Positions 36,817 through 44,992 of a stretch of DNA of 50,776 nucleotides are shown here, in pieces. The position numbers and the translations under genes were made by a program. Below the pieces are notes generated by a model. The model ran no database searches, had not been told where the DNA came from, and was given only the letters and a program-made list of their open reading frames with translations. Origin of the DNA: Streptomyces sp. NRRL B-1347. Lineage in GTDB: Bacteria > Actinomycetota > Actinomycetes > Streptomycetales > Streptomycetaceae. The stretch's first letter is position 1. Every line of letters begins with the position of its first letter. The stretch is taken from contig NZ_JOJM01000060.1 of NCBI RefSeq assembly GCF_000720325.1, positions 1-50,776 on the forward strand, given 5' to 3'.

Positions 36817-37251
36817 TCAGCCCTCGACCGTGATGCCCATGGAACGGGCGGTGCCGGCGATGATCTTCGACGCGGCGTCCAGGTCGTTCGCGTTGAGGTC
36901 GGGCATCTTCGTGGTGGCGATCTCGCGGACCTGCGCCTCGGTGATCTTGGCGACCTTGGTCTTGTGCGGCTCGCCGGAGCCCTTCTCCACGCCCGCGGCC
37001 TTGAGGATCATCTTCGCGGCCGGCGGGGTCTTGGTGATGAAGGTGAAGGAGCGGTCTTCGTAGACCGTGATCTCCACCGGGATCACCCAGCCACGCTGCG
37101 ACTCGGTCGCGGCGTTGTAGGCCTTGCAGAACTCCATGATGTTCACGCCGTGCTGGCCCAGCGCGGGGCCGACAGGCGGGGCCGGGTTGGCGGCGCCGGC
37201 CTGGATCTGGAGCTTGATCAGCCCCGTGACCTTCTTCTTCTTGGGAGGCAT
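36817..37251 (-). CDS. rplK: 50S ribosomal protein L11
   Basis: 144 residues with both domains: the Pro-rich N-terminal domain ([20 protein letters not shown]), the target face of thiostrepton, and the C-terminal rRNA-binding domain ([16 protein letters not shown]). It is needed for RelA-dependent stringent response and factor function. A hairpin and candidate promoter upstream suggest rplK starts its own transcript rather than following nusG. Confidence 0.98.
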
Positions 37252-37369
37252 TGCTCTCTCCGGGTCCTAGTGAGAGTGTTGAGCAGCCCCATCCACCATG
37301 ATCCTGCGGCATTCCGCGACGACCGTCACACGATCGTCTGGATCATTTGGATGGAGGCATACCGCCCTA

Positions 37370-37398
37370 CGATAACGGGTAACGCGCCGGGGCCCAAA
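37370..37398 (-). promoter_or_regulatory. Candidate promoter of rplK-rplA
   Basis: Minus-strand TTTGGG and TATCGT are separated by 17 bp. The predicted start near 37363 leaves a leader of about 110 nt before rplK. It fits the housekeeping pattern and lies right after a terminator-like hairpin. Confidence 0.4.
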
Positions 37399-37414
37399 CC
37401 GGCCCCGAGCAGGC

Positions 37415-37447
37415 CCGTGGGCCCGCCCCCGTGTGACGGGCCCACGG
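37415..37447 (-). terminator. Terminator hairpin after the secreted-protein gene
   Basis: A perfect 11-bp inverted repeat (CCGTGGGCCCG / CGGGCCCACGG) with an 11-nt loop, 73 bp downstream of the secreted-protein stop and upstream of the candidate rplK promoter. Confidence 0.65.
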
Positions 37448-37519
37448 ACGTCTTCCGGACCCGCCCGACAGGGCCGGGAGGGCGGCCCCGCCGAGCGGGC
37501 ACTTGGGGGACGGCCCCGC

Positions 37520-38047
37520 TCAGCAGCGCTTGGACGTCAGCGCCTGGCCCGGCAGCGCGTCGCCGGGAGCGCGCAGCTGGCCGATGGCCGCGGTGCACTC
37601 GGCGGCGGTGTCCGCGGGCAGCGACCAGAACTCCGCGCTGTTGGTGCGGTTCCACCAGTCCTGGCCGACGATCTCGTCCCGGGCGTAGCTGTAGACGCCG
37701 GTGCTGACGTCGTAGTCCTTGATCTTGTCGCGGAAGCTCTTCCACACCCACACGTAGCCGTAGTTCTTCTTGCACGAGGGCGAGTAGAACTGCTTGACGG
37801 ACGCCGCGTGCGCGCCCTTCCTGTCGATGTAGGCGGTGGTCCCGATCTGGTAGGCGTCGGCACAGACCCCCGCGGCCTGTGCCTTGGCGCTCCTCGGGTT
37901 GCCGTCCGCGGAGGGCGCCGTCGACTGGGGCGCGGCCCTGCGGGCGTCGGGTGCGGGGGCGGGGCCGGTGCCGGCGAGCGCGGTGCCGCCGGCGAGCAGC
38001 ACGAAGGTGCAGGCGGAGGCGGCGATCGCGGTCTTACGAGCTCTCAT
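37520..38047 (-). CDS. Small secreted protein, possibly DUF2690-like
   Basis: 175 residues from the ATG giving MRARKTAIAASACTFVLLAG; AAGGGG lies about 8 bp before it, and an upstream ATG is less likely. A Sec signal peptide ends near GTALAGTG. After a Pro/Ala linker, the mature domain (about 59-175) has four cysteines (GVCADAY, SPSCKKN, AECTAA and the terminal KRC), suggesting two disulfides, and aromatic segments such as YGYVWVWKSF. The GASVKQ-type strand followed by YSPSC resembles DUF2690. It sits between nusG and rplK with hairpins on both sides, an insertion into a normally contiguous set. Confidence 0.7.
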   Translation of the reverse strand: MRARKTAIAASACTFVLLAGGTALAGTGPAPAPDARRAAPQSTAPSADGNPRSAKAQAAGVCADAYQIGTTAYIDRKGAHAASVKQFYSPSCKKNYGYVWVWKSFRDKIKDYDVSTGVYSYARDEIVGQDWWNRTNSAEFWSLPADTAAECTAAIGQLRAPGDALPGQALTSKRC

Positions 38048-38272
38048 GAGGTGTCCCCTTGCTCGTGGTGAGTGAGCCCGTCCGGCCATACCGCAGCAGA
38101 GCACCACAAATCGCCGCGCCAGAGGTGCAGGAATCCCCGTGGGCGTGGGTGGTGAGTCGTGGAGAGCGGCGGGAAGGCCGGGCGGTTCCGTCTACCAGGT
38201 CAGACAGCCCGACCCGGCCGATGGTTGTGGTGCGGAACACATTTGCTCCGCTCGGGGGTGCGGCCGGGTGTG

Positions 38273-38320
38273 CGACAGGGCCCCCGACCGGCGGAAAGCC
38301 GCTGGTCGGGGGCCCTGTCG
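38273..38320 (-). terminator. Very strong terminator after nusG
   Basis: A long inverted repeat running from CGACAGGGCCCCCGACC to its complement GGTCGGGGGCCCTGTCG, with a further partly paired centre (GGCGGAAAGCCGCT). It begins 13 bp past the nusG stop and ends the secE-nusG unit. Confidence 0.9.
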
Positions 38321-38333
38321 GAAGAGCGTCGCG

Positions 38334-39251
38334 TCAGTTCTTCTGGATCTGGTCGAAGCTGAGCTCGACCGGGGTCTCGCGGCCGAAGATCTCGACGAGG
38401 CCCTTGACCTTCTTCGAGTCGGCGTTGATCTCGTTGATGGTCGCCTGGAGCGTGGCGAACGGGCCGTCGGTGACGGTGACCGAGTCGCCGACCTCGAAGT
38501 CCAGGACCTCGACGGTGACCTTGCGGGCCGGAGCCGGCTTGCCCTCGGCCTCGGCGGCCTCGCGGGCGGCCTTCTCCTCGGCCTCCGGGGCGAGCATCTT
38601 GACGATCTCGTCCAGGGTCAGCGGGTACGGGTCGTAGGCGTTGCCCACGAAGCCGGTGACGCCGGGGGTGTTGCGGACGACGCCCCAGGACTCGTTCGTC
38701 AGGTCCATGCGGACCAGGACGTAGCCGGGGAGCTTGTTCTGGCGGATCGTCTTGCGGTCGCCGTTCTTGATCTGGACGACCTCTTCCTGGGGCACCTCGG
38801 CCTGGAAGATGTAGTCCTCGACGTTGAGCGAGACGGCGCGCTGCTCGAGGTTGGTCTTCACGCGGTTCTCGTAACCGGCGTAGGTGTGGATGACGTACCA
38901 CTCGCCGGGCAGGCCGCGGAGCTCGTCACGGAGGGCGGCGACGGGGTCGACCGGCGCGGCGGGCTCGGCCTCCTCGGCCTCTTCCTCGACCTCGGCCTCT
39001 TCTTCGGCGGCGGCCTCGGCCTCGGCGTCGTCCTCGACGAGCTCGGCGGCAGCGGCGTCCTCGTCGGTCTCCGCGACGGCCTCGGCGTCGTCGTCCTCGT
39101 GCACAGCGGCCTCTTCGGCAGCCTCACCGGCGGCGGCGTCGGCAGCCTCGACCTCGTCCGGGTCCACGGCGTCCGCCGCCTCGACGATGTCGATCTGGTC
39201 CTCCACGGACTCCGCCGACTCGATGGCGTCGTTCAGGTTCGGGTCAGACAC
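38334..39251 (-). CDS. nusG: Transcription antitermination factor NusG
   Basis: 305 residues from a GTG giving [20 protein letters not shown]. The first 130 or so residues are an extreme Glu/Ala/Asp-rich acidic extension. The conserved NGN domain follows ([49 protein letters not shown]) and binds the beta-prime clamp. The C-terminal KOW domain ([20 protein letters not shown]) binds S10 or Rho. Streptomyces NusG proteins are known to be long. It follows secE by 76 bp that contain a hairpin. Confidence 0.96.
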   Translation of the reverse strand: MSDPNLNDAIESAESVEDQIDIVEAADAVDPDEVEAADAAAGEAAEEAAVHEDDDAEAVAETDEDAAAAELVEDDAEAEAAAEEEAEVEEEAEEAEPAAPVDPVAALRDELRGLPGEWYVIHTYAGYENRVKTNLEQRAVSLNVEDYIFQAEVPQEEVVQIKNGDRKTIRQNKLPGYVLVRMDLTNESWGVVRNTPGVTGFVGNAYDPYPLTLDEIVKMLAPEAEEKAAREAAEAEGKPAPARKVTVEVLDFEVGDSVTVTDGPFATLQATINEINADSKKVKGLVEIFGRETPVELSFDQIQKN

Positions 39252-39288
39252 GGTGGCTGCTTCTTCCTGGATACAAGGGGTGGAACGC

Positions 39289-39320
39289 GCGAAAGGGGCG
39301 CCTGGAGCGGCGCCCTTCGC
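39289..39320 (-). other. Hairpin between secE and nusG
   Basis: GCGAAAGGGGCGCC pairs with GGCGCCCTTCGC (one bulge region) in the 76-bp secE-nusG gap. It may be an attenuator or a processing site. Confidence 0.45.
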
Positions 39321-39327
39321 TTTCGGT

Positions 39328-39612
39328 CTAGCCGAAGATGTACTTGATGAGGTGGCTGAAGCCGTAGTCAATCACGGTCACGAGACCGATCATGATGACG
39401 ACGAAGACGATCACGACGGTGGTGTACGTCGTGAGCTGACTCCGGGTGGGCCAGACGACCTTGCGGAGCTCGGCGACGATCTGGCGGTAGAAGAGCGCGA
39501 GACGGCCCAGGGGGCCCTTCTTGCCGCGCTTGCCGCCCTTGCGGGTCTTCTTGGACTCCGGCGCCTCGTCCTGGGCATCAGGCATGTCGATGGAGCCCAC
39601 GGCGTCCGTCAC
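39328..39612 (-). CDS. secE: Protein translocase subunit SecE
   Basis: 94 residues. A polar Lys/Arg-rich N-terminal third ([20 protein letters not shown]) is followed by the amphipathic helix [20 protein letters not shown], the SecE signature, and one transmembrane helix ([20 protein letters not shown]). It clamps SecY. It lies between tRNA-Trp and nusG, as in most actinobacteria. Confidence 0.96.
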   Translation of the reverse strand: MTDAVGSIDMPDAQDEAPESKKTRKGGKRGKKGPLGRLALFYRQIVAELRKVVWPTRSQLTTYTTVVIVFVVIMIGLVTVIDYGFSHLIKYIFG

Positions 39613-39719
39613 TCGTCCTCACCTGATTCCGGGTCGTGGCCGTGCCGCGCCCGGTTGAGCCGCACGGCGGTGCATTGCAGTACGTACATGCGCACACATC
39701 CTGGCGAAGGTGTGTGTAG

Positions 39720-39792
39720 CAGGGCCGGAGGGACTTGAACCCCCAACCGCTGGTTTTGGAGACCAGTGCTCTACCAATTGAGCTACGACCCT
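39720..39792 (-). tRNA. trnW: tRNA-Trp (anticodon CCA)
   Basis: 73 nt with a 7-bp acceptor stem (AGGGTCG / CGGCCCT, one G-T pair), D arm GCTC...GAGC, anticodon loop CTCCAAA within CTGGT/ACCAG stems, and a T arm with GGTTCAAGTCC. The CCA end is not encoded. It precedes secE. Confidence 0.97.
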
Positions 39793-39994
39793 TTGATTTC
39801 CCCCAACCTACCGCATCCGACCATGTGCACGGAGTGCGGTGGAAGGAACGGCCGGTGAGGGCCAACGACGAGTGAGTGTACGTGGTCCGGGGCGCCCCGT
39901 CGAACAGCTCGGGTTCCGCCGGTCGGTCCGGAGGCGATCACGGGTCCGGCAAACCCGTGTGCCCGGGCCCCGCGAGGTCTGGAACGATGGGCGC

Positions 39995-41221
39995 ATGAGC
40001 GCTGTCACTCCACCCACCGAGCGCCGGGTCTCCGCCCGCATCGGCGCGATCTCCGAGTCCGCGACCCTCGCCGTCGACGCCAAGGCCAAGGCCCTCAAGG
40101 CCGCCGGGCGCCCGGTGATCGGTTTCGGCGCGGGCGAGCCCGACTTCCCGACCCCGGACTACATCGTCGAGGCGGCCGTCGAGGCCTGCAAGAACCCGAA
40201 GTACCACCGCTACACGCCCGCGGGCGGTCTGCCCGAGCTGAAGGCCGCGATCGCCGCGAAGACCCTCCGCGACTCCGGCTACGAGCCCGAGGTCTCCCAG
40301 ATCCTGGTCACCAACGGCGGCAAGCAGGCCATCTACGAGGCCTTCGCCGCGATCCTCGACCCGGGTGACGAGGTCATCGTCCCGGCGCCGTACTGGACGA
40401 CGTACCCGGAGTCGATCCGTCTGGCGGGCGGTGTCCCGGTCGACGTCGTCGCCGACGAGACCACCGGCTACCGCGTCTCCGTCGAGCAGCTGGAGGCCGC
40501 GCGCACGGAGAAGACGAAGGTCGTCCTCTTCGTGTCGCCGTCGAACCCGACGGGCGCGGTCTACAGCCGCGAGGACGCGGAGGCCATCGGCCGCTGGGCG
40601 CACGAGCACGGCCTGTGGGTCCTGACGGACGAGATCTACGAGCACCTGGTCTACGGGGACGCGGAGTTCACCTCCCTGCCCGCGCTCCTGCCCGAGCTGC
40701 GCGACAAGTGCATCGTGGTGAACGGCGTCGCGAAGACGTACGCGATGACCGGCTGGCGCGTGGGGTGGATCATCGGCCCGAAGGACGTGGTGAAGGCCGC
40801 GACGAACCTCCAGTCGCACGCCACCTCCAACGTCTCCAATGTGGCGCAGGCCGCCGCCATCGCCGCCGTCTCGGGCGATCTGACCGCCGTCGAGAAGATG
40901 CGCGAGGCCTTCGACCGCCGCCGCAAGACGATCGTGCGGATGCTGAACGAGATCGACGGCGTCCTCTGCCCCGAGCCCGAGGGCGCCTTCTACGCGTACC
41001 CGTCGGTGAAGGGCCTCATCGGCAAGGAGATCCGCGGCAAGCGTCCGCAGGACAGCGTCGAGCTGGCCGCACTGATCCTCGACGAGGTCGAGGTCGCGGT
41101 CGTCCCGGGCGAGGCCTTCGGCACGCCGGGCTATCTGCGGCTCTCGTACGCCCTGGGTGACGAGGACCTCGTCGAGGGCGTCTCGCGGATCCAGAAGCTG
41201 CTGGCGGAGGCGCGGGACTGA
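39995..41221 (+). CDS. aspC: PLP-dependent aminotransferase, aspartate aminotransferase type
   Basis: 408 residues from the ATG giving [20 protein letters not shown]; the open frame starts earlier but is not conserved. It is a fold-type I, class I aminotransferase of subgroup Ib: substrate/PLP motifs [22 protein letters not shown] and [12 protein letters not shown], and the Schiff-base Lys in [14 protein letters not shown] (K247). It most likely converts aspartate and 2-oxoglutarate to oxaloacetate and glutamate; related enzymes also aminate prephenate, which sequence alone cannot exclude. First plus-strand gene next to the secE side; followed by a long palindromic terminator. Confidence 0.93.
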   Translation: MSAVTPPTERRVSARIGAISESATLAVDAKAKALKAAGRPVIGFGAGEPDFPTPDYIVEAAVEACKNPKYHRYTPAGGLPELKAAIAAKTLRDSGYEPEVSQILVTNGGKQAIYEAFAAILDPGDEVIVPAPYWTTYPESIRLAGGVPVDVVADETTGYRVSVEQLEAARTEKTKVVLFVSPSNPTGAVYSREDAEAIGRWAHEHGLWVLTDEIYEHLVYGDAEFTSLPALLPELRDKCIVVNGVAKTYAMTGWRVGWIIGPKDVVKAATNLQSHATSNVSNVAQAAAIAAVSGDLTAVEKMREAFDRRRKTIVRMLNEIDGVLCPEPEGAFYAYPSVKGLIGKEIRGKRPQDSVELAALILDEVEVAVVPGEAFGTPGYLRLSYALGDEDLVEGVSRIQKLLAEARD

Positions 41222-41236
41222 CCCCCGCCGCCCCGG

Positions 41237-41278
41237 GGAACGGGCCTTCCGCATCACGTGATGCGGAAGGCCCGTTCC
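41237..41278. terminator. 42-bp perfect palindrome, terminator after aspC
   Basis: Each 21-bp half is the exact complement of the other, centred on CACGTG, starting 15 bp after the aspC stop. As RNA it folds into a hairpin with a minimal loop. A perfect palindrome with no spacer is unusual for a terminator, and the central hexamer could also bind a protein. Confidence 0.7.
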
Positions 41279-41349
41279 TTCGTTCGGTGACGTACCTCAT
41301 GGGAAAAAGCGGCTACCGGGACCCGGGGTGCGTACGGCAAGATCCTGGA

Positions 41350-42369
41350 ATGGAGCGTGTACGAGACGTCAGCGAGCTGCCCAAAGCCCATCTTCACCTG
41401 CACTTCACCGGGTCGATGCGGCCCTCCACACTCCTGGAGCTCGCCGACAAGTACGGCGTCCATCTGCCGGCCGCGCTGACCGGCGGGAACCCTCCGAAAC
41501 TGCGCGCCACCGACGAGCGCGGCTGGTTCCGCTTCCAGCGGCTCTACGACATCGCGCGGTCCTGTCTGCGCGAGCCGGAGGACATCCAGCGGCTGGTTCG
41601 GGAGGCCGCGCAGGAGGACCTCCGGGACGGTTCCGGTTGGCTGGAGATCCAGGTCGACCCGACGTCGTACGCTCCCCGGCTCGGCGGGCTCATCCCGGCC
41701 CTGGAAGTCATCCTGGACGCCGTCGACAGCGCCTCGCGCGAGACCGGTCTGGGGATGCGCGTCCTGGTCGCCGCGAACCGCATGAAGCACCCGCTGGACG
41801 CGCGCACGCTGGCCCGGCTCGCGGTCCGGTACGCCGACCGCGGCATCGTCGGCTTCGGCCTGTCGAACGACGAGCGGCGCGGCATGGCGCGGGACTTCGA
41901 CCGGGCCTTCGCGATCGCGCGGGAGGGCGGCCTGCTCGCGGCCCCGCACGGCGGCGAGCTGACGGGCCCCTCGTCGGTGCGCGACTGCCTGGACGACCTG
42001 CACGCCCGGCGCATCGGGCACGGCGTGCGGGCGGCCGAGGACCCGCGGCTCCTGAAGAAGCTCGCGGAGCGGGGCGTGACCTGCGAGGTGTGCCCGGCGT
42101 CGAACGTGGCGCTCGGGGTCTACGAGAAGCCCGAGGACGTGCCGCTGCGCACGCTGTACGACGCCGGGGTGCCGATGGCGCTCGGGGCCGACGACCCGCT
42201 CCTGTTCGGCTCGCGGCTCGCCGCGCAGTACGAGATCGCGCGGCGCCACCACGGCTTCACCGACGCCGAACTCGCCGAGCTCGCACGGCAGTCGGTGCGC
42301 GGCTCGGCCGCCCCCGGCGGCGTGCAGGAGAAGCTGCTCGCCGGGATCGACGAGTGGATCAGCGACTGA
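41350..42369 (+). CDS. add: Adenosine-deaminase-family enzyme
   Basis: 339 residues from the ATG giving MERVRDVSELPKAHLHLHFT. It belongs to the metal-dependent adenosine deaminase family. Visible elements: first metal pair HLH near residues 14-16, a GFGLSNDE segment at the substrate site, the catalytic Glu in PHGGELTGP, RIGHGV, and the metal-binding Asp in LGADDPLLF. Several positions differ from classical adenosine deaminase: LHFTGS for LDGS, HGGE for HAGE, and GADDP for NTDDP. The likely reaction is purine nucleoside (or base) deamination, with substrate uncertain. It overlaps the convergent TetR gene by 11 bp. Confidence 0.85.
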   Translation: MERVRDVSELPKAHLHLHFTGSMRPSTLLELADKYGVHLPAALTGGNPPKLRATDERGWFRFQRLYDIARSCLREPEDIQRLVREAAQEDLRDGSGWLEIQVDPTSYAPRLGGLIPALEVILDAVDSASRETGLGMRVLVAANRMKHPLDARTLARLAVRYADRGIVGFGLSNDERRGMARDFDRAFAIAREGGLLAAPHGGELTGPSSVRDCLDDLHARRIGHGVRAAEDPRLLKKLAERGVTCEVCPASNVALGVYEKPEDVPLRTLYDAGVPMALGADDPLLFGSRLAAQYEIARRHHGFTDAELAELARQSVRGSAAPGGVQEKLLAGIDEWISD

Positions 42370-42970
42370 CGCCGGCGAGGAGCGTGCGGGCGAGGCCGGC
42401 GGCGAAGGCGTCGACGGACCGCGGGGGCCGCTTGCCGACCGTGGCGTCGTAGGCGAAGGCGCGCTGGGCGCAGGCGCCCAGGAGCAGCGAGGCCGCCGCG
42501 AAGGTGTCGGCGTCGGGAGCGATGCGGCCCGCGTCGCGCTCGGCGCGCAGATAGGCGTCCAGGGCCTCGATGGGCATGTGGGGGCCCATGCCGCGCTCGC
42601 GCATGGCGTCGTCGTGGCGGCGCTTGAGCTTCGTCTCCGCGTACAGGGAGGCGGCGACCGGGAAGCTCTGTGCGTAGAACTCGCAGGCCAGGACGGCGAT
42701 CTCGGTGAGGTTCTGCTCGACGGTGCGCTCCCCCGGCTCCTCGATGAGGCGCTGCAGGAGCGGTCCGAGGCGGGGCAGCCGCTCCTGGAGGACGCCGACG
42801 AACAGGTCCTCCTTGCTCGCGAAGTGCTTGTAGAGCGCGGCTTCGGAGCAGCCCGCGGACTTCGCGATCTCCTTGGTGGTGGCCCGGGCGAGGCCGAGCG
42901 TGCACATGAGCTCGTGGGCCGCGTCGAGGATGCGCTCGCGTGTGGGCCGCTGCGGTGCCTGCCGTTCCAT
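42359..42970 (-). CDS. TetR-family regulator, divergent to the NAD(P)-binding protein
   Basis: 203 residues. The N-terminal helix-turn-helix is clear (RERILDAAHELMCTLGLARA, TTKEIAKSAGCSEAALYKHF, ASKEDLF, about residues 10-58), followed by an all-helical ligand/dimer domain (about 65-200). The start ATG is 28 bp from an inverted repeat GTGAGTA-CA-TACTCAC, very probably its operator. It is divergently transcribed from the gene at 43054, with two operator-like sites between them, so it likely represses both. The ligand is unknown. Confidence 0.9.
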   Translation of the reverse strand: MERQAPQRPTRERILDAAHELMCTLGLARATTKEIAKSAGCSEAALYKHFASKEDLFVGVLQERLPRLGPLLQRLIEEPGERTVEQNLTEIAVLACEFYAQSFPVAASLYAETKLKRRHDDAMRERGMGPHMPIEALDAYLRAERDAGRIAPDADTFAAASLLLGACAQRAFAYDATVGKRPPRSVDAFAAGLARTLLAGVSR

Positions 42971-42998
42971 GAACCTTCCAACCGGGCTTGACGACGGG

Positions 42999-43037
42999 GT
43001 GAGTACATACTCACTCTAGTGGTGAGTGAATACTTAC
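42999..43037. promoter_or_regulatory. Two TetR operator-like palindromes between divergent genes
   Basis: Site 1 (42999-43014) has perfect 7-bp arms GTGAGTA / TACTCAC with a 2-bp spacer. Site 2 (43022-43037), GTGAGTGAATACTTAC, matches the same pattern at five of seven arm pairs. Start-to-start spacing is 23 bp. A TTGACG hexamer at 42988-42993 may be the -35 of the plus-strand gene, with site 1 covering the spacer. Confidence 0.7.
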
Positions 43038-43053
43038 CCACCTGGAGGGCGCG

Positions 43054-43692
43054 ATGAGGATCACGGTGTTCGGGGCGAGCGGCGGCATCGGCGGGGAGAT
43101 CGTCCGGCAGGGCCTCGCGGCGGGGCACGAGGTCACGGCCGTGGTGCGCGATCCGGCGCGCCTCAAGGCGACCGGGGACCGTCTGAAGGTGGTCCGGTCC
43201 GACCTCGGGGACGCGGAGGAGCTGCGCGGGGCCGTGGCGGGCCGGGACGCGGTGCTCTCCGGTCTGGGGGCGCGTGGACGTGAGGACGCGCGCACGGGCA
43301 TCGCGACGCGCCTCACCGTGCCGGTGCTGCGCGCCATGGAGGCGGAGGGCGTGCGCCGCCTCCTGGTGGTGAGCGCGGCGCCGCTGGGCCGGGCGGCGGA
43401 GCGCGATCCGCTGTTCGACCGCGCCGTGCTGGCCGTGGTGAGCAGAGTGTTCAAGCCGGTGTACGTGGATCTGCGCGTCCTGGAGGACGAGCTGGCGCGC
43501 AGCGCGACGGACTGGACGTCCGTGCGCCCGCCGCGGCTCCTCGACAAGCCGCTGACGGGCACCTACCGGACGGCTGTCGGACGCAATCCGCGCAGCGCGC
43601 GGGAGATCGCCCGGGCCGACGTGGCGCACGCCATGCTGACGATGATCGACGACCCGGCGACGGTGAAGCAGGGCGTGGGCGTGGCGTACTGA
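43054..43692 (+). CDS. NAD(P)-binding oxidoreductase-like protein (NAD(P)H-binding family)
   Basis: 212 residues with a good ribosome site (GGAGGG). The Rossmann fingerprint is MRITVFGASGGIGGEIVRQG, followed by VVRDPARL and SDLGDAEELRGAVAGRDAVL. This is the atypical short-chain dehydrogenase group (NAD(P)H-binding, NmrA/biliverdin-reductase-B-like); there is no classical YxxxK pair, and TDWTSVRPPRLLDKP is the usual C-terminal motif. The substrate is unknown. It is probably controlled by the divergent TetR regulator. Confidence 0.85.
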   Translation: MRITVFGASGGIGGEIVRQGLAAGHEVTAVVRDPARLKATGDRLKVVRSDLGDAEELRGAVAGRDAVLSGLGARGREDARTGIATRLTVPVLRAMEAEGVRRLLVVSAAPLGRAAERDPLFDRAVLAVVSRVFKPVYVDLRVLEDELARSATDWTSVRPPRLLDKPLTGTYRTAVGRNPRSAREIARADVAHAMLTMIDDPATVKQGVGVAY

Positions 43693-43766
43693 GCGCCTGC
43701 GGGGCCCCGTGTGGGGCCGCGGGGCCGCTGGGGTCCGTGGCGCCTGCGAGAGCCGCGGGGGCGGCG

Positions 43767-44822
43767 CTACAGGCTGACGCCCACCGTCACCGGCTCGTTG
43801 ACGAGGGTGACCCCGAAGGCGTCCCGTACGCCCGCGACGACCTCGCGCGCCAGGGCGAGCAGGTCCTCCGTGGTGGCGCCGCCGCGGTTGGTGAGGGCCA
43901 GCGTGTGCTTGGTGGAGATGCGGGCGGGGCCCTGGCCGTAGCCCTTGGTGAACCCGGCCTTGTCGATGAGCCAGGCGGCGGAGGTCTTCACCCGGCCGTC
44001 GCCCGCGGGGAACGCGGGCGGGGCGACGTCCGGGCCGAGCCGGTCGGCCACGCGCGCGTGGAAGGCGGCGAACTCCTCGTCGGTGAGGATCGGGTTGGTG
44101 AAGAACGACCCGGCCGACCAGCTGTCGTGGTCCTCGGCGTCGAGCACCATGCCCTTGCCCGCGCGCAGCTTCAGGACGGTCTCGCGGGCGACGGCGGCCG
44201 GGACGCGCTCGCCGACCTCGACGCCGAGCGTGCGGGCCGTCTCCGCGTACTTGATCGGGGCGCTCATCCCGTCCGCGTCCTCCAGCGCGAAGCGCACGCG
44301 CAGGACCACATAGCGCTCGGGGTCGGCCTTGAAGCGGCTGTGCCGGTACGAGAATCCGCACTCCTCGTTCGAGAGGGTGACCGTCTCGTCGGCCTTGCGG
44401 TCGTAGGCGACCACTTCGGTGATCGTCTGGGAGACCTCCTGGCCGTACGCGCCCACGTTCTGGATCGGCGTCGCGCCCGCGGAGCCGGGGATCCCGGCGA
44501 GGCACTCGATGCCCGCGAGGCCGGCGGCGACGGTCCGCTCCACGGCGTCCGTCCACACCTCGCCCGCCGCGAGCTCCAGCGTGCCGCCGTCGAGCGCGAA
44601 GCCGGTGGTGGCGATGCGCAGGGCGGTCCCCGCGAAGCCCTTGTCGCCGATGACCAGGTTGCTGCCGCCGCCGATGAGCAGCAGCGGCGTACCGGATGCG
44701 TCGGCCTCGCGGACGGCGGCGACCACCTCGGCGTCGGACGTCGCGGTGATCAGCCGGGCGGCGGGGCCGCCGAGCCGGAAGGTGGTCAGCGGGGCGAGGG
44801 GGGCGTCGTGAAGTACCTGCAC
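43767..44822 (-). CDS. murB: UDP-N-acetylenolpyruvoylglucosamine reductase MurB
   Basis: 351 residues from a GTG giving VQVLHDAPLAPLTTFRLGGP; a GTG two codons earlier is also possible, and the frame is open far upstream through the exporter gene without meaning. No clear ribosome site is visible. MurB reduces the enolpyruvyl group to make UDP-MurNAc in peptidoglycan synthesis. FAD-binding motifs LLLIGGGSNLVIGD and GIPGSAGATPIQNVGAYGQE are present, with the catalytic FSYRHSRFK, the proton-donor Ser in WSAGSFFTNPI, and the C-terminal AAWLIDKAGFTKGY. It is the short type I-like form with an intact C-terminus. Confidence 0.95.
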   Translation of the reverse strand: MQVLHDAPLAPLTTFRLGGPAARLITATSDAEVVAAVREADASGTPLLLIGGGSNLVIGDKGFAGTALRIATTGFALDGGTLELAAGEVWTDAVERTVAAGLAGIECLAGIPGSAGATPIQNVGAYGQEVSQTITEVVAYDRKADETVTLSNEECGFSYRHSRFKADPERYVVLRVRFALEDADGMSAPIKYAETARTLGVEVGERVPAAVARETVLKLRAGKGMVLDAEDHDSWSAGSFFTNPILTDEEFAAFHARVADRLGPDVAPPAFPAGDGRVKTSAAWLIDKAGFTKGYGQGPARISTKHTLALTNRGGATTEDLLALAREVVAGVRDAFGVTLVNEPVTVGVSL

Positions 44823-44897
44823 GCACACCAGGGTATGCGGGCGCGCTCCGGCGCCCGGGCGGCGGGCCTCCGGGGCGCCGGGGCGGGGGAAGCGGGA

Positions 44898-44925
44898 ACC
44901 CACCCGCCCGGAAGGGCGGGTGGGT
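44898..44925 (-). terminator. Terminator hairpin after the MFS exporter
   Basis: A perfect 12-bp stem (ACCCACCCGCCC / GGGCGGGTGGGT) with a GGAA-type tetraloop, 67 bp past the exporter stop on the minus strand. Confidence 0.85.
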
Positions 44926-44992
44926 GGATGGCCGGGAGGAACGGCGCGTCGTCCGGCGGTCGAGGGCGAGCGCGCGCCGCCCGGCACCGGCC

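Noticed and set aside
41254..44826. A 1190-codon minus-strand open frame
   Set aside because: It crosses the deaminase, TetR, oxidoreductase and murB genes in non-coding frames with Arg/Pro-rich low-complexity sequence.
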